This document shows positions 1-6,378 of a DNA stretch of 17,494 nucleotides, in pieces (the first letter of the stretch is position 1; each line of letters opens with the position of its first letter). The position numbers and the translations under genes were made by a program. The notes beneath the pieces are model-generated. The model saw nothing but the letters and a program-made list of their open reading frames with translations, searched no databases and was not told the origin of the DNA. The DNA lies in NCBI GenBank assembly GCA_964471945.1, contig CAYYIJ010000049.1:1-17494 (forward strand). Direction: 5' to 3'. The stretch comes from JASEHD01 sp964471945 (GTDB lineage Bacteria > Bacteroidota > Ignavibacteria > UBA10030 > SZUA-254).

Positions 1-351
1 CATAATATAATTCTGAACATCCTCAACACGAGATTGACTTACCGAAAATGCCCCATACCCGCGCTGCCAAATGAATTTATTTTTAACAATATCTTCGCTG
101 TTTATCCAGTGGGATGATTCACCTTTCAATAATTTGACTATGTCATCAACCTTCTGGTCGCTGCGTAAATTTATCAGAATATGAACATGGTCAATCTGAA
201 TATTGATACATAGAACCTCGATCTCTTTTTCTTTGGCGTTCCGTAACAAATGTTCTTTAATTCTTTCTCTCACCGAAGAAATCAAATTTGGCTCTCGATT
301 CTTTGTGGACCAAACTAAATGAACAAATAATCGAACGTGTGAATGCAACAT
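1..351 (-). CDS. IS200/IS605-type Y1 (HUH) transposase, N-terminal part, cut by window edge
   Basis: The first 117 residues of a small single-strand DNA transposase are present; the C-terminus lies outside the window. Seen: the metal-binding HUH motif appears as H55-V-H57 inside QIDHVHILI. The family block WQRGYGAFSVS lies at about 95-104, and the helix bearing the nucleophile reads VEDVQNYI, with Y115 as the likely catalytic tyrosine. Such proteins are usually around 150 residues, so only some 30-40 residues are missing. The ATG at 349-351 is preceded by GGAG (minus strand, about 9 nt upstream), which fixes the start. Y1 transposases nick and rejoin single-stranded DNA at hairpins; this one is close to the REP-associated group. 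It is consistent with the strong nested hairpin just upstream at 363-415. No accessory tnpB/IscB gene is visible on this side. Family certain; intact status unknown. Confidence 0.9.
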   Translation of the reverse strand, partial: MLHSHVRLFVHLVWSTKNREPNLISSVRERIKEHLLRNAKEKEIEVLCINIQIDHVHILINLRSDQKVDDIVKLLKGESSHWINSEDIVKNKFIWQRGYGAFSVSQSRVEDVQNYIM

Positions 352-362
352 CACTTATCTCC

Positions 363-415
363 GTAAATAAACCGTTCCGCCGGAGGCGGATAAATTAAAC
401 GGTTCATTGATTTAC
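363..415. repeat. Nested REP-like hairpin upstream of the Y1 transposase
   Basis: Three nested inverted repeats share one axis: GTAAAT (363-368) with ATTTAC (410-415), AACCGTT (370-376) with AACGGTT (398-404), and the GC-rich core CCGCC-GGA-GGCGG (377-389). The core is offset within the middle stem, leaving an 8-nt bulge. Y1 transposases of the IS200 and REP-associated groups recognise imperfect hairpins of this kind, and the structure abuts the transposase 5' end, so it is probably the left end of the element or a REP copy. Role is inferred. Confidence 0.65.
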
Positions 416-431
416 TGGTTTTATTTTTATT

Positions 432-471
432 CACCATATTGAAATATGGTGCTATATTGAAATATGGTGCT
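432..471. repeat. 18-bp tandem duplication containing a perfect palindrome
   Basis: The unit ATATTGAAATATGGTGCT occurs twice in perfect tandem (436-453 and 454-471). The first copy, with the four bases before it, forms a perfect hairpin with arms CACCATAT (432-439) and ATATGGTG (444-451) around a TGAA loop. It lies 20 nt beyond the stop codon of the PLD-SNF2 helicase gene. No T-run follows on the gene strand, so it does not look like an ordinary intrinsic terminator. Confidence 0.85.
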
Positions 472-490
472 TGGTTATTTACAAATCCTA

Positions 491-3400
491 TCATTGGCAT
501 TTTAATCCTAATGAACAAATAATCTGGGGTTCTCTATTCTCAACTTCACTTTCTACAACTATGCACAACTTACCTTCGTCGCGAAGCGCCACAACAAGGT
601 CTGCAAGCCCGGCATCATCGAGTCCAGCTTTTAATTGTCTGTTTAGTGTATCTCTTGCGACTTCACGAAGAGGGTATTTAAAAATTTCATCAATAGCACG
701 CTTCAGAGAGTCATTCACAAATAGCGTATCTTTGTTTTCTTCGTAGTAACGAACAAGTCTCATGTAGGTTCTATACTTTGCACCTGTTTTCTTTCCAAGT
801 TGTCCGCCAATACTGCTCTCAACTTCGCGTATGTGTTCCATTGCCTTCGCGACGAGCGCGTGGTGTTTTTCTAATTTATTCAAAGCAGGTGTTTCTAATG
901 TGGACTCTACCGCTTTTAGTATAGTCAATTGTGATTGTGTAATTATCTCGCCCTGATTATTTACCCACGCAAGTATATCGTTGTCATCCGCTGTTCGAGT
1001 ATAAACTATTACACCTTCCGTTTTTTTATCGTTGGTCGGATGCGGTTTTGTTGCATAAATAACGTTGGGTAATTCTGCAATTTTCTTTTTCAACTCCGAA
1101 TTATTATTTGTTGCGTTCTTCCATATCTGGTATGCGTACGAGGCAAGGTCAACTTCGCCATCATCTTCGCGGTCGAGTATGCCGGCTTTTTCATTGTATA
1201 GATCTGCTAGATTAACTGGATCACCCTCGAAGAACACTTCATCCGAACCGACTACTTCAGCGTTTTGCTGTATCCGAGTTTTCAATCTTGAACGGAGAAA
1301 AATAATTTTTTCCAAACCATCTTCGGGGAGAAAAGAATAACAAATGATCTTCTCCGATTGCTGTCCTATCCTGTCCACTCGGCCTGCTCTTTGTACTAAG
1401 CGTATCAATGCCCACGGTAAATCAAAATTCACAATTATATGTGCATCCTGTAAATTTTGTCCTTCACTCAGTACATCGGTAGAAATCAGAACGCGAATTT
1501 CTTTATTCGTGCCCTTGATGTCTGACTTTTCATTGCTTTCCGGGCTGAACCTATACGCATAATCTGTCGGGTCTTCTGAATTACCTGTAACACATTCAAG
1601 CTGGTTAATTCCTAATCTTTTAAGCTGATCGAACAAATATTCAGCCGTATCTGCAAATTGTGTGAACACTAATATTTTTTCTTCAGGATGTTTTTTTGTG
1701 CATAGATTGAATAAAGCTTTAAGCTGCTTATCTTTATCTGCGTCCCATATTTTTGTAATGCCCAAAATCTTCATTAAATCCTGCGCATCATCTATCAACG
1801 ATTGTCTTAGTTCTTTGTTAAACAATTCCGCGCGTATCCAGTCTAAGCGATTCTTGTGAACCTGATAATAAGTTTGATATATTTTCTTTGCCTGTTCATA
1901 AAATTGTTCCTCATCCGTCACAAGTATCAACTTATCGCTGATATTGTTATTCTTCTCAGGGTCTTCATCATCCAAGAATTCGTCCAACACATTTGATTCC
2001 TGAGGACCAATTGGCAGAGGTAAATTATTATCTAACGCATAAACATATACAAAATTTCGAAGGATGTGCCGATTGACAGATAAAAGGAAAGCATACCCAC
2101 TGCTCTCAAGTCGTTTGAAAAGATTGGTTCGGCAAAAACCTTTTAATCGTTTGCCTGCACGCGATAAATTTTCGATGATTGTTTGTTCACTTCTGGTCGG
2201 AACAACCGACGGATGCTCGGCTATCTCTTTACCGAGTCCATATCTCGCTAATGAAAGTTGATTAATTATATCCATTACGCTTTTAGAATAGAGTTGAACA
2301 TATTGATCCGATGGATCGTTCGAATCGAATTTATATTCTGCTTTTTTGGGTATTCTGTTTGGGAAATAAAATCTCCTTCTGTCAGCAAACTCGAGATATT
2401 TTCTTCCGTTGGAATTATCTGTGATTGCATAATTATCTCTTATGAAAGTTCGGGTGCGTCGCACCATAAACATTCTCATCAATTCTCTCCAGTTGTCGGG
2501 ATGTGTACTTTTTTCAAACGCCAACAGACTTCTTGTTGGATATTGATACTGCGACATGAATTGAACTTGTCCGCCTAATTCTTCGATAAATCTATCGGGC
2601 GCTATGCCGAGGTCTTTGTCCTCGGGAATAAATAATCTAAGCTGATTCGAAAGGTCTTCATAAGTTTTGTTGTACGGTGTACCGGTCAGCAGTATAACTT
2701 TGCTTTCATTAAGTTGTATATACTCTTGAATCGAGTGATATCTTTTTGCTTCACGGTTGCGCAAATTATGGCTTTCGTCGATCAGTACAATCCTATATCT
2801 GCGTTCTTTCGGTAATATATTTTGCACTTGACTTATCGGAATAACTTTTGCGCGAAGTTTGTACTTGTAAACATAGTCTTCCCACATTCGGGTTAAGTTT
2901 TTGGGGCATATAATCAGTGTCTCTAAGTAAAAATCTTCTTCAAATATTTTTACAAGCGCAGTAGCTGTAATTGTTTTACCGAAGCCAACAACATCGCCAA
3001 TGATGACACCCCCACGTTTTTCATCGTTCAGATGGTGAGCAGCAATCTGTACTGCTTTCTGCTGAAAGTCAAGAAGCTCCTTCTGAAACACTGAAGGAAT
3101 CTTAAACTCTGAAATACCCGCGATTGCTTCACGCGATAGATGATACGCCATTTTAAGATATACATGATATGGTAATCTAATTTCTTCGGTTGCCCAGCTC
3201 TCGTCAATTATATGTGAAAGTTCATCCGAAATATCTATGCACCATCGATCTTCCCATCTATCGTTGAACCATTTTGAAAGTTTAAGAGCTGCATCTTGTT
3301 CAAGCACGTCTACATTCAACTCACCTTGATTCTTCAATCCTGCCAACGTTAAGTTGCTACTGCCAACATAACCTATAATAGAATTTATTTTATCATCGCG

Positions 3401-3835
3401 AAAAAGCAAATATAGTTTAGCATGAAGCGGATGCCGGAGATACAGCTTAACTACAACTTTCTTTTTCTTGATTTGTAATGAGAGTTTTCTTAAACCTTTT
3501 TCATCTTCTTCAGTGGGAATTCCTATTGTTAATTGCTCTTTGAATTCGATTGCCAACTCTTTTCGTATTTTAACAGCTTTGCTCTGATCTATCGGCTCAG
3601 ATTCTTTTCCAGAAAAATACTCCCTCACTAAATCTTCTGATTTCCTCTGCATACCGATGAGTAATCTACATTGTCTATTTTCCCCGCCCGACCATATATC
3701 AATTTTATCAGCGATTTGTTTCCAACCTCGAAGATTGAAATAACCTACACAAAAATCAGCTTTATGTACAACATCTAATGTATATTTCAATCCATTTAGA
3801 AGTTGGTTTTCTATGTTGTCAAATATTTTTGGCAT
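491..3835 (-). CDS. PLD-nuclease / SNF2 helicase fusion protein, candidate defence enzyme
   Basis: A 1114-residue protein. The N-terminal domain (about 1-200) is phospholipase-D-like: an H138-A-K140 motif followed by G-SSN-LT at about 158-163 matches the half-active-site pattern of HKD-family nucleases. A superfamily 2 helicase follows: Walker A GDVVGFGKT at 280-288, DESH box at 353-356, TGTPYNK at 384-390, and a second RecA lobe with STDVLSEGQNLQ at 785-796 and QRAGRVDRIGQ at 815-825, typical of SNF2/RapA-like translocases. The C-terminal 200 residues are helical and charged, with no motif I recognise. The predicted action is ATP-driven movement on DNA coupled to cleavage. Related nuclease-helicase fusions and SNF2 subunits occur in phage-defence systems (for example DrmD in DISARM), but no methylase or other defence partner is next to it here, so a solo defence or repair role is inference. 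The ATG at 3833-3835 has only a weak AGAAAG ribosome site. Confidence 0.88.
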   Translation of the reverse strand: MPKIFDNIENQLLNGLKYTLDVVHKADFCVGYFNLRGWKQIADKIDIWSGGENRQCRLLIGMQRKSEDLVREYFSGKESEPIDQSKAVKIRKELAIEFKEQLTIGIPTEEDEKGLRKLSLQIKKKKVVVKLYLRHPLHAKLYLLFRDDKINSIIGYVGSSNLTLAGLKNQGELNVDVLEQDAALKLSKWFNDRWEDRWCIDISDELSHIIDESWATEEIRLPYHVYLKMAYHLSREAIAGISEFKIPSVFQKELLDFQQKAVQIAAHHLNDEKRGGVIIGDVVGFGKTITATALVKIFEEDFYLETLIICPKNLTRMWEDYVYKYKLRAKVIPISQVQNILPKERRYRIVLIDESHNLRNREAKRYHSIQEYIQLNESKVILLTGTPYNKTYEDLSNQLRLFIPEDKDLGIAPDRFIEELGGQVQFMSQYQYPTRSLLAFEKSTHPDNWRELMRMFMVRRTRTFIRDNYAITDNSNGRKYLEFADRRRFYFPNRIPKKAEYKFDSNDPSDQYVQLYSKSVMDIINQLSLARYGLGKEIAEHPSVVPTRSEQTIIENLSRAGKRLKGFCRTNLFKRLESSGYAFLLSVNRHILRNFVYVYALDNNLPLPIGPQESNVLDEFLDDEDPEKNNNISDKLILVTDEEQFYEQAKKIYQTYYQVHKNRLDWIRAELFNKELRQSLIDDAQDLMKILGITKIWDADKDKQLKALFNLCTKKHPEEKILVFTQFADTAEYLFDQLKRLGINQLECVTGNSEDPTDYAYRFSPESNEKSDIKGTNKEIRVLISTDVLSEGQNLQDAHIIVNFDLPWALIRLVQRAGRVDRIGQQSEKIICYSFLPEDGLEKIIFLRSRLKTRIQQNAEVVGSDEVFFEGDPVNLADLYNEKAGILDREDDGEVDLASYAYQIWKNATNNNSELKKKIAELPNVIYATKPHPTNDKKTEGVIVYTRTADDNDILAWVNNQGEIITQSQLTILKAVESTLETPALNKLEKHHALVAKAMEHIREVESSIGGQLGKKTGAKYRTYMRLVRYYEENKDTLFVNDSLKRAIDEIFKYPLREVARDTLNRQLKAGLDDAGLADLVVALRDEGKLCIVVESEVENREPQIICSLGLKCQ

Positions 3836-3900
3836 TCATATTTCTTTCTAATAGATAGAATGTCTTGTTTCTGCACGTATCGAATTAAAAATCATGTGTT

Positions 3901-3929
3901 AGCATACGAATATTTTAGAAGATTTTCAA
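3901..3929 (-). promoter_or_regulatory. Candidate promoter for the PLD-SNF2 helicase gene
   Basis: On the minus strand TTGAAA (3929-3924) and TATGCT (3906-3901) are separated by 17 bp, giving a predicted transcript start near 3894 and a leader of about 58 nt. It overlaps the region just past the comM remnant. Pattern match only. Confidence 0.35.
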
Positions 3930-3941
3930 CAATATTAAATC

Positions 3942-3989
3942 TTACGCCATCCACAAATTTCTATCCAAGTTCCTATAGCGGATAATACT
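3942..3989 (-). pseudogene. Detached second copy of a comM 3' end
   Basis: Read on the minus strand this stretch encodes SIIRYRNLDRNLWMA followed by TAA (stop at 3942-3944). The intact comM at 4685 ends AIQYRSLDRNLWMA followed by TGA. From the isoleucine onward 11 of 13 residues are identical, and four of the shared codons differ synonymously (GCG/GCA, AGA/AGG, AGG/CGA, TAT/TAC). The pattern is that of two diverged coding ends, not a recent copy. At nucleotide level 22 of 23 bases match between 3946-3968 and 4689-4711. No start codon or further comM homology is seen upstream of 3989. It is best read as the displaced end of a comM gene after insertion of the toxin-antitoxin segment. Confidence 0.75.
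3946..3968. repeat. Left copy of 23-bp direct repeat flanking the toxin-antitoxin module
   Basis: This 23-bp segment matches 4689-4711 in the same orientation with one mismatch (T/C at the fifteenth base). The two copies bracket about 720 bp holding the HigB-HigA pair. It resembles an attachment-site duplicate, though no integrase lies between the copies. Confidence 0.7.
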
Positions 3990-4005
3990 AATGCATGTAT
4001 GCATT
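3990..4005. repeat. Perfect inverted repeat at the left edge of the toxin-antitoxin module
   Basis: Arms AATGCAT (3990-3996) and ATGCATT (3999-4005) flank a GT spacer. It begins exactly where the recognisable comM remnant ends. It could be an additional repressor site or a junction relic; its role is unknown. Confidence 0.5.
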
Positions 4006-4014
4006 AAATCATAT

Positions 4015-4043
4015 TTGTCAATTATACGCCAATGGCGTATATT
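4015..4043 (+). promoter_or_regulatory. Candidate promoter of the toxin-antitoxin operon
   Basis: TTGTCA (4015-4020) and TATATT (4038-4043) are 17 bp apart. The expected start of transcription falls at 4049-4050, which is the toxin ATG itself, so the message may be leaderless. TATAAT at 4043-4048 is a second possible -10, but it would start transcription inside the gene. No Shine-Dalgarno precedes the ATG. Confidence 0.45.
4024..4040. promoter_or_regulatory. Palindromic operator of the higBA operon (likely HigA site)
   Basis: Perfect inverted repeat with arms ATACGCC (4024-4030) and GGCGTAT (4034-4040) around AAT. It fills the spacer of the predicted promoter and touches the -10 box, the expected position for autorepression by the XRE-type antitoxin encoded downstream. 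The binding partner is inferred. Confidence 0.6.
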
Positions 4044-4048
4044 ATAAT

Positions 4049-4366
4049 ATGGTAATCATAGAAACACCCGTTTTTACCAGGAGAGTTTTGGAAATTCTAT
4101 CGGATGATGAATACAAAGACCTCCAAGTTTTTCTATCGACAAATCCTGCAGCGGGCAACATCATCCCCGACTCAAATGGTCTGCGGAAATTCAGATGGAG
4201 TATTAAAGGAAAGGGAAAACGAGGTGGAAGCAGGATTATCTATTATTGGGTAAAACCGAAAGATACACTGCTCATGCTGTTTTTGTTTAAGAAGAATGAA
4301 CAGAGTAATCTTACAGCGGATCAACTGAAGAAACTCAAAACTATTATTGCAGAGGAATATTTATGA
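4049..4366 (+). CDS. higB: HigB2/RelE-family toxin (mRNA interferase)
   Basis: A 105-residue toxin of the RelE superfamily that should cleave ribosome-bound mRNA when not held by its antitoxin. The core GLRKFRWSIKGKGKRGGSR (44-62) followed by IIYYW and later FLFKKNE closely matches what I recall of Vibrio cholerae HigB2. The basic KGKGKRGGSR segment is the conserved RNA-contacting region. An in-frame ATG at 3995 would add 18 residues, but those codons span the operator and promoter, and family members begin with a short strand like MVIIETPVF, so 4049 is preferred. Its TGA overlaps the antitoxin ATG (ATGA, 4363-4366), coupling translation. The toxin-first order is typical of hig modules. The pair sits between two comM 3' ends, suggesting horizontal acquisition. 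Confidence 0.9.
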   Translation: MVIIETPVFTRRVLEILSDDEYKDLQVFLSTNPAAGNIIPDSNGLRKFRWSIKGKGKRGGSRIIYYWVKPKDTLLMLFLFKKNEQSNLTADQLKKLKTIIAEEYL

Positions 4367-4653
4367 AGAAAGAAACATTTGATGAATTGATGACAAGCAT
4401 CGAACAGGGTGGCGCGATCCTTAAAAATAGAAAAAAGCCCAGTCGCAAATTTAAGATTGAAGACCCAGATGTCCCGAAGATTCGTCGTCATCTTGGCCTG
4501 TCGCAGCAAAAATTTGCAATGCTGCTAGGGATCAGTCTGGCAACTCTTCAGAATTGGGAACAAGGCAGACGGAAACCGGATGGGCCTGCGAGAATTCTGC
4601 TGTGCATTGTGGCGAAACATCCCAAAATGGTTTTAGACGCCGTGCATGCTTAA
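4363..4653 (+). CDS. higA: HigA2-type antitoxin, XRE-family helix-turn-helix
   Basis: A 96-residue antitoxin and autorepressor. The N-terminal third (1-35), rich in Lys and Arg, is the probable toxin-wrapping part. Residues about 37-75 form an XRE helix-turn-helix, with LGLSQQKFAMLLGIS and the recognition-helix signature LQNWEQGRRKP. The NWEQG signature and the order disordered arm then HTH match HigA2 of V. cholerae. It overlaps higB by 4 nt and should bind the palindrome at 4024-4040. Third-position G/C is visibly more frequent in its HTH half than in nearby genes, consistent with transfer. No further gene follows in the operon; 4654-4684 separates it from the convergent comM stop. Confidence 0.92.
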   Translation: MKKETFDELMTSIEQGGAILKNRKKPSRKFKIEDPDVPKIRRHLGLSQQKFAMLLGISLATLQNWEQGRRKPDGPARILLCIVAKHPKMVLDAVHA

Positions 4654-4663
4654 TCGTAACACC

Positions 4664-4684
4664 CTCAGATAAATTGTCTGATTT
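4664..4684. terminator. Possible weak terminator between higA and comM
   Basis: Arms CAGAT and GTCTG (with one G-T pair) enclose an AAATT loop and are followed by ATTTT. It lies between the convergent ends of higA and comM. The stem is short, so the call is tentative. Confidence 0.3.
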
Positions 4685-6235
4685 TCATGCCATCCACAAA
4701 TTCCTATCCAAACTTCGGTACTGGATTGCTTCGCTAATATGCTCTGGTTTGATGTTAGGAGATGATGTGAGATCGGCGATTGTGCGACCCACTTTGAGGA
4801 TTCTATCATAAGCACGGGCGGATAATCCCAATTTTGTAATTGCCATTTTAAGTAATTCTTCACCTGATGAGTCAAGCTTACAGAAGTTCTGAATATCTTT
4901 CGATTGCATATCCGCGTTGCAATACATTCCTTTGCGTCCAGCAAAACGTTTCATTTGAACCTCACGTGCCTGAACAACCCGCTCACGAATATTATGAGAT
5001 TCTTCGCTCGAATCTTTACTCGCTAATTCTTTGTACTTAACGGCAGGGACGTCAATGTGAAGATCAATTCTATCGAGAAGTGGACCTGATATCTTTGCCA
5101 TGTATTTCTGGATTTGAAGGGAATTACATGTACATTCTTTGGTCGGATCTGTGAAATAACCGCAAGGACATGGATTCATCGCACATACCATCATAAAGTT
5201 TGAAGGATAATCAATCGACATCTTCGAGCGGCTAATTGTTACTCGACCATCTTCTAATGGTTGACGAAGAACTTCCAAAACATTTCGTGCAAATTCTGGC
5301 AGTTCATCTAAGAACAACACACCGTGATGTGAGAGAGATATTTCGCCAGGTCTTGGAATGGTTCCGCCTCCAACCAATGCACTGTCGGAAATTGTATGAT
5401 GTGGTGATCGAAATGGTCGAGTAGATATAAGTGCTGTATCAGGCGGAAGTAAACCCGCTACCGAGTGAATCTTCGTTGTCTCAATCGCTTCATCGAAAGT
5501 GAGAGGAGGAAGAATTGTTGGTAATCGTTTTGCAAGCATTGTTTTACCTGAACCGGGCGGACCAATCATAATAATGTTATGTCCACCTGCAGCTGCTACC
5601 TCGAGAGCACGTTTTACATTTTCTTGTCCCTTCACATCGGCAAAGTCAATCGGATATCTTTGCTCAACCATAAAGATTTCTTTTATGTTGACATGAAATG
5701 GTTTCAGTAATTTATATTCACCATTCAAAAACGAAACAGTTTCTACAAGTGAATCCATCGGATAGACTTCGAGTCCCTCAACCATCGCTGCTTCTTTTGC
5801 ATTCTCTCTCGGAACAATCATACCGCGAATATTATTTTTCTTCACTTCAACAGCGATCGGCAGAGTACCGTGAATCGGGCGGAGTGTTCCATCGAGAGCT
5901 AACTCGCCAAGGAGTACAAATTCTTCTAGAACCTCGCTTGATACTTGGTGTGAGGCGGCAATGATTCCGATGGCTATGGGTAGATCAAAAGCTGAACCCT
6001 CTTTTCGGATGTCAGCCGGTGCGAGATTGACTGTAATCCGGCTATTTTGTGGAAATCGAAATCCTGTTGTTTTTATTGCCGCATACACCCGATCTCGGCT
6101 TTCTTTTACGGCATTGTCGGGTAAACCGACAATATTGAATATTGCCGAAGCTGGTGCTATATGCGTTTCCACCTGGACTACCTGAGCTTTAATGCCGAAG
6201 GTAGAACCGCTAAAACATTGTGAAAACATTCCCAT
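4685..6235 (-). CDS. comM: ComM/YifB family AAA+ ATPase (Mg-chelatase-like)
   Basis: A 516-residue AAA+ protein. In transformable bacteria ComM is a hexameric branch-migration helicase that helps integrate incoming single-stranded DNA. Domains: an N-terminal ChlI/Lon-like fold (about 1-180, with NIVGLPDNAVKESRDRV), an AAA+ module with Walker A GPPGSGKT at 225-232 and Walker B GVLFLDELPEF at 305-315, and a C-terminal helical domain (SARAYDRILKVGRTIADL). The cysteine knuckle CPCG...CTC (C356, C358, C368, C370) characteristic of YifB is intact. Length is normal, so the gene looks functional. The last eight codons are duplicated at 3942-3968, meaning the 3' end was the apparent site of an insertion. 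comM is a known island target elsewhere (AbaR islands of Acinetobacter), though there the insertion is internal. The gene is divergent from the TPR lipoprotein gene; start ATG at 6233-6235, with AAGG about 10 nt upstream. Confidence 0.95.
   Translation of the reverse strand: MGMFSQCFSGSTFGIKAQVVQVETHIAPASAIFNIVGLPDNAVKESRDRVYAAIKTTGFRFPQNSRITVNLAPADIRKEGSAFDLPIAIGIIAASHQVSSEVLEEFVLLGELALDGTLRPIHGTLPIAVEVKKNNIRGMIVPRENAKEAAMVEGLEVYPMDSLVETVSFLNGEYKLLKPFHVNIKEIFMVEQRYPIDFADVKGQENVKRALEVAAAGGHNIIMIGPPGSGKTMLAKRLPTILPPLTFDEAIETTKIHSVAGLLPPDTALISTRPFRSPHHTISDSALVGGGTIPRPGEISLSHHGVLFLDELPEFARNVLEVLRQPLEDGRVTISRSKMSIDYPSNFMMVCAMNPCPCGYFTDPTKECTCNSLQIQKYMAKISGPLLDRIDLHIDVPAVKYKELASKDSSEESHNIRERVVQAREVQMKRFAGRKGMYCNADMQSKDIQNFCKLDSSGEELLKMAITKLGLSARAYDRILKVGRTIADLTSSPNIKPEHISEAIQYRSLDRNLWMA
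4689..4711. repeat. Right copy of 23-bp direct repeat, inside the comM 3' end
   Basis: Partner of 3946-3968, 22 of 23 bases identical, same orientation, 743 bp away. It forms codons for the last residues of the intact ComM (LDRNLWMA). Confidence 0.7.
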
Positions 6236-6291
6236 AAGGAACTACCTTATATTTTTTTTTAAAAAATAAGGAATGTATGGCAGAATCGCAA
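6234..6291. promoter_or_regulatory. Divergent intergenic control region of comM
   Basis: ATAAGG (6234-6239), CCTTAT (6245-6250) and ATAAGG (6266-6271) form alternating inverted copies around a T-run and an A-run. ATAAGGAA recurs at both edges. On the minus strand TTGCGA (6291-6286) and TATTTT (6268-6263), 17 bp apart, could be the comM promoter. The inverted copies may simply reflect ribosome-binding sequences on each strand. Confidence 0.35.
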
Positions 6292-6303
6292 ATTGAAATG
6301 ACA

Positions 6304-6332
6304 TTGCTTTTCGGAAATATTTTATGTATCAT
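6304..6332 (+). promoter_or_regulatory. Candidate promoter of the TPR lipoprotein gene
   Basis: TTGCTT (6304-6309) and TATCAT (6327-6332) are 17 bp apart, predicting a start near 6339 and a 40-nt leader before the TTG codon at 6379. If used, it would exclude an upstream ATG at 6277. Confidence 0.35.
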
Positions 6333-6378
6333 ACTTATGTTATTATTATGTGTATATGATTTTAAAAGGATTATTCCC

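Noticed and set aside
432..451. Palindrome as a rho-independent terminator of the helicase gene
   Set aside because: The stem is mostly A-T and is followed by an A-rich, not U-rich, stretch on the transcribed strand.
3919..3943. AAGATTT/AAATCTT inverted repeat as a comM terminator
   Set aside because: The stem is short and AT-only with an 11-nt loop and no U-run; too weak to call.
3995..4048. N-terminal extension of the HigB toxin from the ATG at 3995
   Set aside because: It would translate through the operator palindrome and promoter, and the family starts at the position of 4049.
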